From Phoronis pallida (taxonomy: Eukaryota > Phoronida > Phoronidae), in contig JAOXYC010224350.1 in NCBI GenBank assembly GCA_028565715.1, forward strand, positions 1-10,848: a stretch of 10,848 bases of DNA, read 5' to 3'. Positions 1-9,900 of the stretch are shown piece by piece. Below the pieces are notes generated by a model. That model saw nothing but the letters and a program-made list of their open reading frames with translations, was not told where the DNA came from and made no database searches. Positions within the stretch are counted from its first letter, which is position 1. The number at the start of each line of letters is the position of its first letter. The translations under genes and the position numbers were made by a program.

Positions 1-779
1 GTAACATATACAGTATGCTCAGGTGGGTGTCTGCCAAATCTACGCAAATTTCTATGAGGTTCATAAGTTTCTATAAATTATTATGAATAGGGGTCATGGT
101 ACGATTTTTTAAACTATGGGGCTTTTAAATCAACGGGGTTTTGCCAAAAATTACATTGGTTCAAACGTAGACAGTTCTCTTTGCTGGAAAAAACTTCAAT
201 TTTAAAAAACTTCAACATTGGAATGCCGGTTACCACAGTTAGAAATTGTGTTATTTCACGAGTATTAGCAATTGAAAAACACATGCGGGTAGGTCATGGT
301 TAGACTGAACCTCAGCCCGTCGAAAACGACAAACTGAAACACAAACCATCGCGCGCTAATCGAGTATTGTTATTCGTGCTACATGTTACAGTGGTATTTT
401 TTCATTTATTTTAATCAAAAAGTCGTCATATATCGCTTTAAATAACTTGAGTCGTTCGGTTTAAACGTAGTGAAAACAACATAGAAATCTGTAGAGGAGT
501 AATGAGAAATTGAATAAAAACACCGTTTTAAAATTCTTCCGAATCAGCATTTTTGAACTAATTTAATTTGATTTTATAAAAAATGCACGACAAAATTACT
601 GCACTAGCTCAGATATGCCGACCATGTATAAAGCCCAGTCTTGACAAGGATTTTTATTGGTAAAAACTATTGGTAGTAACTGAAAAATGAAAGTATGAAT
701 GACTTATAAATTTCAAAATCGTGCAATAAAATACAGCATGAAGCTGTCACCCCTGTTGTTATGGTACAGCCCGAGATAA
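1..779. other. Upstream DNA, no gene recognised
   Basis: I see no reading frame of note, no splice-linked exon series on either strand and no clear repeat. The stretch is AT-rich, with scattered AATAAA-like words that are expected by chance. Distal regulatory elements may lie here but nothing marks them. Confidence 0.5.
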
Positions 780-788
780 AAAATCTAA

Positions 789-799
789 GCGCGGGAAAA
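789..799 (-). promoter_or_regulatory. E2F-type binding site
   Basis: GCGCGGGAAAA reads TTTTCCCGCGC on the opposite strand, a full match to the E2F consensus TTTSSCGC. It lies 85-95 bases before the start codon. E2F control suits a chromatin protein needed in dividing cells, but binding is inferred from sequence only. Confidence 0.5.
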
Positions 800-803
800 T
801 TCA

Positions 804-819
804 CATGCGCGCATGCTCG
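804..819 (+). promoter_or_regulatory. NRF1-type site with a 12-bp perfect palindrome
   Basis: CATGCGCGCATG at 804-815 is its own reverse complement. CGCGCATGCTCG at 808-819 matches the NRF1 consensus YGCGCAYGCGCR at 11 of 12 positions. NRF1 sites are typical of TATA-less housekeeping promoters in animals. Confidence 0.45.
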
Positions 820-883
820 TGAGTTTTGTTGATATTCACTACAGTCAATAGAGGTCGCACCTGTCTACACACGCTGAAGCAAC

Positions 884-918
884 ATGGCTGAAACGTACAA
901 AATCGGTGATTTAGTTTG
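884..918 (+). CDS. Coding exon 1: start of the PWWP domain (residues 1-12)
   Basis: The exon encodes MAETYKIGDLV plus two bases of the W12 codon. The donor is G|GTAAGT at 919, a near-perfect 5' splice site with a phase-2 intron. The frame reads straight into TAA if unspliced, so splicing here is required. GDLVWAK-type openings mark the first strand of PWWP domains. Confidence 0.85.
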
Positions 919-3900
919 GTAAGTTTTCCAATTATTTCTTAACCTGAGTGGAGATCTTATAAAATTATTTGACACTTTAGTACTTTTGTAACTTATCTCT
1001 TTATATATTCCAGGGCAAAGCTGAAGAGTTTTCCTAAGTGGCCGGGCGAGGTATGTAAATCTTGGTGTGAAAATGCCGGTTGTCATTGTTGTCCCACCAT
1101 CTGTCGCAATGTAAATTGGCAGAATGACAGTGTTGGACAAGATCTTTTTTGTGATCTCTTTGTGCACACTTTGTTTAAAGCTTTCTGAAGTCTCTCACCT
1201 CGATTAGCCCACATAATGACACTGATAGTCAATCTCATGAGTTTGGTCCATAAACAGATAAACCATAATCGTCCCAAACGAACTCTGTTCCCCCTCGGCC
1301 TGGCCCTTCAAATTTCATTACCCGTGTTCGAGGAATTATTTTTAACAAATTCAAATGTATCCCTTGTATGTGACTAGACAAGGGGGAGGTCTGAGTTTTC
1401 CCAGTAAGGCATCATTCCCCTCACAAGAGCTCCAATAACGACAGTCTCCTAGTCGCCACCACTATTCTCACGGACGGCGGGCTACGTCATGCATCAAATT
1501 TTGTGTGGTAAAAGCCCGGATGATAAGCAGATAAGTCAATACTATTAGCATCCGGGAACTTTCTGGTATGTTTTCACCCGCAGATTTCAGTCTTCAGTGC
1601 CACCTAGTCTATGTAGTCAATGGATACCGTCCGTAAGAATCAACGACAACGATCGGTAGCCTACAAGTCGAATGTGTTGGTCCTATAACTTCTGTTATTT
1701 AGTCGTCGGAAACACATTGACTGAATCTTGCAAATAAACGAGGGACCAACTTATTCGACTTGTACCCAACGATCAAGGGGAGGTGCGCCTCTACCTCTGT
1801 CTGGCGTAATTTAACCAATTCTACTTTTCCTATATATACAATTGAAAACAAACAGAGAGGTTTTAATCCAAAACTGTTCAAAGATGTTGTAGTGAAGAGC
1901 TTGTGCATGTCACTCATAAACTTGAACTTGAAAAAAGAAGAAATTACCATCTTTCCCAGGTACAAGTCGAATAAGTTGGTCCCTCGTCTATTGGCGTTAT
2001 TCAGTCAATAAGTTTCCAATGACTGAATGAACGGACGAATTTCAAGGGACCAACTTATTCGACTTGTACCCTTTCCCACTAGTCATATTAAACCAGTTCA
2101 GAGCAATTGGCAGTCATTAAAAAAAAAACTATGATAGCTGCTTTACTGTTGGCAAGTTTTGTGATAAATTTTACTCAGCATCATAAATTTTAGAAAAAGA
2201 TCCCCAACTTGACTTTCTGAAACAATGTAAACAAAATCAAATAGGTTGACCGTTCATATCCAGTTGTGTGTATTTCAAACCAAGCCTCAAACCGTATGTA
2301 GAACCATCCGATTTCAAACCAATGTATTGAACTGAGGCAAAATGAAATACTCTGAAATACATTGTATGATTTATGATTACCCCAAGCATAAGTTGAGGAT
2401 CTTCTTTACTATTAATCTATGATTGCCTTTAAGTCGAGACTGAATGAGCAATGATTGGACGTTTAAAGTGTTTGAAGCTTTTCCCTTTGTCATTTAAATG
2501 TAAAATTGTCTTACTTTGTTCTAAACCAGGTGATTGATGGAGCTCTCAAGCCAGACTGTAAGAGACCCAAAGACAAGAAACCATATGAATGCATTTTATT
2601 CTTTGGATCACTAAACTAGTAAGTCAGGTTAAAGAAATGTTTTAAATCAAGTTGAAGATGAAATCAAAGACAAGTTGTATGCAACATTTCGATAATTTAT
2701 CTTCATCAGGTTAGAAGCAACGTGATATATACTCAACTACATACCAAAATGCATGTTTGATGTGTTCTTGAGTATAAAACCTGATAAAGATATAAGATAA
2801 TATCGAAACATATAATAAATTATCTGATAGTTCGCATACTCTAATAGATCGCACTCAAAAGTTCTGTAATAGCTAGTGTTCTCACATGGGAACTTTCGGG
2901 AACAATAGTTTGTATACCCAAGGCAACAGATTGATTAGTTCACACCCAGACTCCCATGATCGATGGCCGCAATAACAAAAACATTGACCACTTTTGGTGG
3001 GAGATTGATAATGTTTCAATACTTCATGTTTTGTGGCCATCTCCTGCATCCTTGATTTGACTGCCAATGACCTCTGGGCGACTTGCTTTTCTATTTAGTT
3101 CGCACACATCACAAAGGTTCTAATAGTTTTTACACCCGCAAAAACATTATTATATTTACGGTGGGCACAAGAGAGAATTCTTGTTCGCACAAAAGTGTGC
3201 TAGTATTGTTGAATTTACCATACCAACACGTTTGATCAACTTGTGAGACTTTTATTTTATTTTAATAATCCATTTCCAGTGCTTGGGTTCCTCATGAATA
3301 CATCTGGAAATTCCCTGGAGACAAGGCTAAATTCATTCCCAAGAAAATGCCAGCTGGTCTCAAAGTGGCCTGTGATAAATGTGAGGAGGCTTTCAGATTA
3401 AAGTATCCGGATGGTCCGCCAACGGAGGTTGAACCTGATCTACCAGATGTAAGAGTGGGGTCTATATGATTATTGTACTTACTATTACCGTACACATCTG
3501 GGTATAAGCTCACCCCTGTTTGAAGAAATCTCGATATTGTGCTAGTACAAAAAGGCATGTAAAATCACACTCGTGTATAAGTCCATCCTCGTTTTTTAGC
3601 ATTCCCACCAACAAGCCCATGGGCTTATACCAGGGTGTGTACGGTATTGTTCGACCATTGAAACTTATTTTCACGTATTAACTAAAAAGTGTAACCACCA
3701 CCCGTTCTGCTCATTTTCGCTAGTTTTCACATTCTAATGACTATAATGACTTTGTTTTTCGATTATCATTTAAAAGAAGTCAAAATAAATAGAGAAAATT
3801 AGGATAAATTACCAAAAAACAGAGTTTGATCTAGTCTTGCCGATGTGCTGTGACAAATCTGCCAGTATGGCAAATCGAACAGCGCCACCTAACAACTAAA

Positions 3901-6900
3901 AACGTCGTTCACTTGGCCTATTTTGATCGGCATTTCCTGGTTCAGTATAACCCATTTTTGCTCAATTTGAACGGAATTTGGTACACTGGTCGACGTCCTT
4001 TTCTTATAAAACCCTCTAAACAAACCACCACTACCCTCGGATTGGCCACTTCGAATATGACACTCCATTGTTGATTTCACATACGAACTTGAGCAATTTA
4101 CGGACAAATGTGCTATCTTTGTTGTAATTACGGCAAACACACCTATGAACCATGTCCGAAGTTGCAAAAAACACCGTTGTTTGGAAGAGGCTGAATCGGA
4201 GGTTTACATGTAAACCAAATGGGAAAATGTTGGAATCGAGCTACTCGCTGATTGGATATCTCAAACCTCCGCACTGAGCGCCGCTAATCAAAGCTCGTAA
4301 TTATGCATCTGATTATGTGTAATCGGTCAGTTGGCGATTTTTGAGTTTAGGTAATACTTTGAAAGTATTTGAAAGTTTCAAATTAGATGTTTTATCCTCA
4401 ATATCTGCACTTTAAACTGTTTACTTCACTTTTGATTTTATGTGATATTGACTGGGCCATGTCAACATCACTTTATAATATGAGGTAATGCTCGTCGGCA
4501 GATGGTGCTGTTTGCAATCTGTTTACGTTGCAGGTGATCAAAATTGCCATGCAGATTTGATTCACAATAACAGCATCGACAATTAAGTTTGACAAGTTCA
4601 AATATGTGCATTTTATTTGTTAAATAAAATTGCTCCTTGAGGCAATACAAATAAGTTTACTTAGCCCATTAGTTTGAACCTAGTAAACACAGGTAGCAGA
4701 TCCTACTTCAAGCAAAATTTGTTGAAAATACGACAATTTGTAGCATTCATAGATTTTAATAGGATCCTCGCCAGGGGTGGGAATCAATTGGAAACGCTAA
4801 CAGAGAAACCCTTACTTATCAACGAGCTGCCTCATTAACCACATAATACTGATTCAAGTACCACATGCATCGTAGTCTTCAACAGTAACCTTCTTCATCA
4901 ACCACAGTGTTAGTGAAGGTGTATTTGTGGTACTTGAATCAGTATGATGTGGTTAATCATAATGAGGGCAGCCCAATGATAAGTAAGGCTGGTTCTCTGT
5001 TAATAATTCCAATTGATTCCCAGCCCTGCTCTCATATGATCTGAAAACAACTTGAAATCATGACACTTGGTTATCTATTGTACCAATGTGTTGATTCTGA
5101 CAAGCTCATCTTCAAATCATATGTTCTAAACCTAATAAAATCTGTGAATGTTACAAACGTTGTATTTTCATCAAATTTAGCCCATCAAGGGATAGAAGAA
5201 TCCATGGCCATATATTAAAACAAATATGAAAGGCTTCCGTAGGCAATTATATCAAGTAATATGGACATCATTGCTCTGCCTTGGTCCATATGACCTGATA
5301 ATGGCCCCAAAAGCAGTCCATATTTGTAACGTATTGAAATAGGTACTGAATTGAAACGTTTGTTCAATTTTTTGGAGATTGGTAAGGTCTTCGCAAATGT
5401 ACCAGTGTTAAAACGTTGGACAAAGTGTTTCATGTTTAGCTCTCTGCTTTCTAAATTGTATTTGTGATATTGTGTTTGTGAAATTGTGTTGGCAAACATT
5501 GGTCTAAAGGTTGAAGAGCATACATAACTTACTGAAACAGTGTAACAAAGCTTATTTAGTTCCAAGAAATTAATAGCATTGGAATACCACATTTCCAACA
5601 TATGCTCTTTTGTGTTTTGGAGGCGGAAACTGAACTTGAGTTACCCGGATGTGTTGAGCAGATATCGGCTATTTCATAAATTAATGTTTATAAATTTGAG
5701 CTTACTGTGATAGCTGGTCACACTTTTATTCTGAAACAATTGAACTTTGCTCATCATGTATATTTATTTTTTATCTGGTACTGTATACTGCCAGAAATCA
5801 ACTGAATTTTTTCTCGACCATGCAACATTCGATGAGTGATTGCTCAATGTTGGGTTACTGGAGATTCGTTTCCTAGTTATCTTCACTAGACAAAGGAGTA
5901 TTTGTCAGGAGTGAGGTATTGTAAGAATGAAAAATATATGGATGTTGCTTTTAGTGTGTAAACGAATTTAGAAAATCTCACTTTGTATTTTGGTTTAATC
6001 ACAGTCTCTTTTTTAGGGAAGCATCACCTCAGATGATAACAAGGCCCCCTCACTGCCCTCTATGGATGAAGAAATTGCACTCATTAAAGTCAAATCAGAT
6101 GACAATGCAGCCGGTGATCATGAGGTAAACAAGCGAATTTTCATATGTACCATGATAACTCACATATAGAACAACTCTATACGGAACTGCTTCTTTTCTA
6201 CGCAAATAGTGAACAAAAAAGAAAAACTGTGCTTCCATAAGCAAAAAGTTCGTTAGTTGGCTACATATCATGAATCTGTTAAAGAATGTATAAGTTTGTC
6301 TGGCCGAGTTATCACACCTCCATTAATTTTCATCTGAGCTGAAATTTACTTGACCTTTGGTCTCGTAAATTTCTGCTCAGATGAAAATTAATCTCGAGTG
6401 CAATAACGGGTTAGACACACACATACATTCTTTAACAGCAATTTATGAACATTTGCAAAACTTATGCTAGACATTGGCCACAACATGTTATTAAATTCAT
6501 AGCAAAGTTCTCTGTCTGAATTGTAAGGCTGGTTGCTTCAGCAGCTTCTTTGGTGTGAGAAATGTTGAAACATTTCTCACATGATAAGTTAGTATCTATT
6601 CACCAATCTAAGAGTTGTTATTTTCAATGATACACAGCTGGAATGATAATGCTAGGGGTGGGACGATACACTTGTTTCTCGTTTCGATTCGATTCGATTT
6701 GATATTCGATTAATTCAAAACAGCTAAAGTAAATAACGAAGCCACATGTTCCTGCTGTGAATATCATGTTTTAATTTGAAAATTGTACTGTAAATGAAAA
6801 TGAGTAAAGTCAAGACTTGTTTTATATAACTGTAATTGTTGATAAAGTCAGTTTGGGTGGAAGTGCTGAAGGGAAGCTTAATTCTTATAACACATGTCTT

Positions 6901-9900
6901 TCTTCGTGTTTAAATTCATTCGAAATTCTTCATCGCAGAATGTGAACCTAGCGACGAAATTTGGAACTACTAATAATCGAATATCGATCAGAGATGAAGT
7001 TGTGTGTCGATAATCGACGGGTAATTAATTGATTTTCGGTTCGATTCGATTAATCGTCCCACCCCTAGATAATGCGTAGTAGCATACAATATTTCAAAAA
7101 AAATGTGCTCTTGCCATTGTGCTTTGAAATAGCGTTGAATGCAAGAGAATGAACTTGATTTTGTGCGTTCTAAAACGAACATTCTACACTCGTTCTAAGA
7201 CTAATAAATTTTATTGGCAACTCGTTCAAAATTTCGAACACATTGCCAATCAAATTTACGTGTTGGAACATTGTGTACAATTATCTATTTCTTATTTATT
7301 ATTTGCCCTATGGGTTTCTCAGTTCCACACTTTTTAATTGAAAATTTGAAAAATGACATTTAATGACACCCATTGATATCCTGTGTGTTTTCAGTAATCC
7401 AAAATTAGTTTAGAAGGGAGACACATCCCTTTAAACAACAACAAAGACCAAGCACTTCTGAAAGTCAAAAACAACTCGTCAATAGCGCCTTTTCAAGCCT
7501 ACCAGAGATTCCCTCTCACAAATTTTAAATCCATCTCACGAACCACCCAGCTTTGGTGGTTCGTGAGAGGAAAAACCCAATTATGAGTGGTTCGTGAGCA
7601 GGATTCAAAATTCGTGAGAGGGATTCTCTGGCAGGCTTGCTTTTTCATTTGAATTTTCAACAAAATGGTGAATCATAATAAATAACATTTTGGCATCTAC
7701 CGGTCCTGAAAACAAGCTTTTAACTAGAATTGAACTTTAAAGTTTTGAGTGTTGAAAGTCAAATAAATATCTTTTAATTCTTTTATGATAATGAAATTTA
7801 GTTCAGTTCATTGAAGCGCTGTTCTTGGTTCTTAAAAACAGACGAAAATGTCAGTAAATAAGTTCAAATTGGTTAAATACTGGCAATTTTAATATCTTTA
7901 TCAACATATTAGTCTGTTTTCATTACATCATTTTATTGTAGGTAGCGGCACCTTCATTTTACCCTGTCACCATGCTTGGTTCTTGTTATTGAGTCCAGGA
8001 CTGTTTTTCCAATATAAACAACACAAATGTATTTTATATTTATATTTAACAATGTTTAAAGGTGTATCATTTTCAGTAAGTTTGTTTCATTACAGAGGTT
8101 GGCTGTCTCTACAGAGAGTGAAACCACAGTTGACAGTGAAGGTGATAAACCTTCAGTACCTAATGGTGAAGCCTCAGATAATAAACCCAAAAGGGACAGA
8201 AAACCAAGTAAAAAGGTATGATTTCAAAGAATCCATGAATCTATGATCAATCTCCAATTTTCTCTCTTATCCTCAAGTTGACATGCCGTGTGTTCATATT
8301 TGAATGAACAAACTACCACACTTTATCTCCTCAACATCGCGTCGCAGCTAAGGTGACGACTTTTTCGAAATGACGACTTTTATGCAATTAGCTAAGTGAG
8401 TTCTCCTGCATTATGAAATTGGTTTTGCGCAGTTTAAAGAATATCTTGGAAGCACATTTTCATTTTCTGATGCAGTTTGCCATACCTTTTACGCAATCAA
8501 AAATTGGACATAGAACTTGAATGCATGTTGCAATTGAATCACTGGGATAAACCAGAATATCCTTCGTAAAGACACAGAAATCATCCAAATCATAAATTTG
8601 TGTGTTTTTATGAACATTGAATCAACTGCAAGGACAGTTTTTTGAGGGCAGTGTTTGTAAGAAGAACTTGAACATGAACTAACATCAGGTTACATCACTG
8701 AGGTTTAGCCAAGACAGACATTCAGAAAACTAACTAAATTATAGTAAAATCCTAGAATAAAATGTGACTCCTTCAATGACTTCAACATGGTCCAATGTCA
8801 ATCAAATGAGTCCTTGTTTGTGTGAATGGTAAATAATTGTAGCTAAATTATTAAAAGACTTGCGCAAAACTGTGCCTGATAAATGTATGCAACCAATTTG
8901 ATTAAACCATACTCTGATAACAAAATCCAATGCCTTGCAGAACAAGCACATGTAAACAAAAATTGTTTTGCAAAATGTGAAAGATTGTAAGAAAACATTG
9001 TTTTATATATAGGTAACAGTCCTTCTTTGAGGCATAAATTATTGAAAGCACTGGATGATTTGGCATTTTCCCTCTTTGTTAGTAGTTTCTCGTACTGACG
9101 TAGAGTCCTCTTATCTTGGCCATTGAAGCTGTGCAATAATTCTTCCAAGTTCATGGAAGGTAATAAAACGAACAACTGTATAAAATGCATAAAAATTCTT
9201 GATTATATTTTCTTGGTACTTCGACCTACAATGACCATTGTAGGTACCGAGTAAATATAATCAAGACTTTTTATGCATTTTATACAGTTGTTCGTTTTAT
9301 TAGCTTCCATGACCAAGATAAGAGGACTCTACGTCAGTACGAGAAACTACTAACAAAGAGGGAAAATGCCAAATCATCCAGTGGTTTCAACAATTTATGT
9401 TTCATATATTTATATTGTTTTGTTTAAAACATTTATTTGCCCCGAAACATATATGGAGGTGCCAAGGTTGAGCTGCCTTGGTTCACCCTCTTACAAAAAT
9501 GATGTATGTTTTTAACAAGGCAAATACAAAAAAAAATGACTTTCACACTCACACACATTCACATTCACGCATCAATATAGATGAATTAAACTGGAGTCCA
9601 AAGCATTTGTATCATCTTAAAAGATAATCATAAGCATGTCTAGAGGTTTCCCATAAAGTACTGATTTCTGTGTCCGGGGACTTTTTTTAAGTACTATTGA
9701 TTAAATTGATGTAAATTCTGTTAACTTAGTTCTAAAGTTATTACATTTGGGTTCTATTTTTTTAATGGCACATTGGAAAATAAAATATTGTGCAATACAT
9801 ATAATACCATTTAAAGCTAAATATTCCAACATTGTTTTAATTGATTAAAGTAGCATTGTTATATAGAGGATAATGAACTAGTGTCATTGAATAATAAATT

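Larger units (their letters stand above)
780..883 (+). promoter_or_regulatory. Proximal promoter and 5' UTR
   Basis: The 100 bases before the ATG are the only GC-richer, CpG-containing stretch in the upstream part of the window. They hold an E2F-like site and an NRF1-like site, and no TATA box at the usual spacing. A TTCACTA stretch near 836-842 loosely fits an initiator. The start of transcription is inferred, not seen. The ATG at 884 has A at -3 and G at +4, a good animal start context. Confidence 0.5.
1051..2529 (+). other. Intron 2, with two MITE copies
   Basis: This 1479-base phase-0 intron runs from GTATGT to AAACCAG. Apart from the two 112-bp elements and an A-run near 2119, I see nothing coding or structured in 1051-1646 or 2079-2529. 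The short open frames on both strands between 1699 and 2011 arise from the inverted repeats and are not genes. Confidence 0.75.
3449..6016 (+). other. Intron 4
   Basis: This 2568-base phase-0 intron runs from GTAAGA to TTTTTTAG. It holds a fold-back element at 3486-3646 and a nested inverted repeat at 4712-5180. Between them (3650-4711) and after them (5181-6016) I see no coding exon. Open frames there, including 5215-5601 on the minus strand (128 codons), resemble no family I know and have no splice context. Confidence 0.7.
6125..8095 (+). other. Intron 5, a cluster of fold-back elements
   Basis: This 1971-base phase-0 intron runs from GTAAAC to CATTACAG. Inverted repeats at 6277-6437, 6554-6581, 6653-7067, 7181-7281 and 7494-7639 take up roughly half of it. 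The open frames at 6988-7182, 7149-7337 and 7983-8246 are chance or element-derived; the last one overlaps exon 6 in a wrong frame. Nothing is recognised in 7640-7941. Confidence 0.7.

Noticed and set aside
1-779. Possible neighbouring gene upstream
   Set aside because: No frame, exon-like block or polyadenylation context stood out on either strand.
1083-1277. Open frames on the minus strand over exon 2 and the start of intron 2
   Set aside because: No protein-like composition, and one of them is antisense to the well-supported exons 1 and 2.
1647-2078. CRISPR-like spaced repeats
   Set aside because: The recurring 25-base words are terminal inverted repeats of two transposon copies in eukaryotic DNA, not direct repeats with spacers.
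1290-4065. Similar words CCCTCGG..TGGCC..TTCRAAT near 1292 and 4036, hinting at a shared repeat
   Set aside because: Similarity covers only about 30 bases with gaps and has no boundary, so it may be chance.
4198-4274. 9-bp inverted pair CGGAGGTTT / AAACCTCCG
   Set aside because: Arms do not extend, there is no target duplication, and spacing is 59 bases. Too weak to call an element.
5215-5601. 128-codon open frame on the minus strand
   Set aside because: No recognisable domain, no codon bias or splice context, and it lies inside intron 4. A frame of this length occurs by chance or from old repeats.
9536-9572. CA-rich patch resembling a microsatellite
   Set aside because: The CACA runs are interrupted and short, so it is simple sequence without a clear tandem array.
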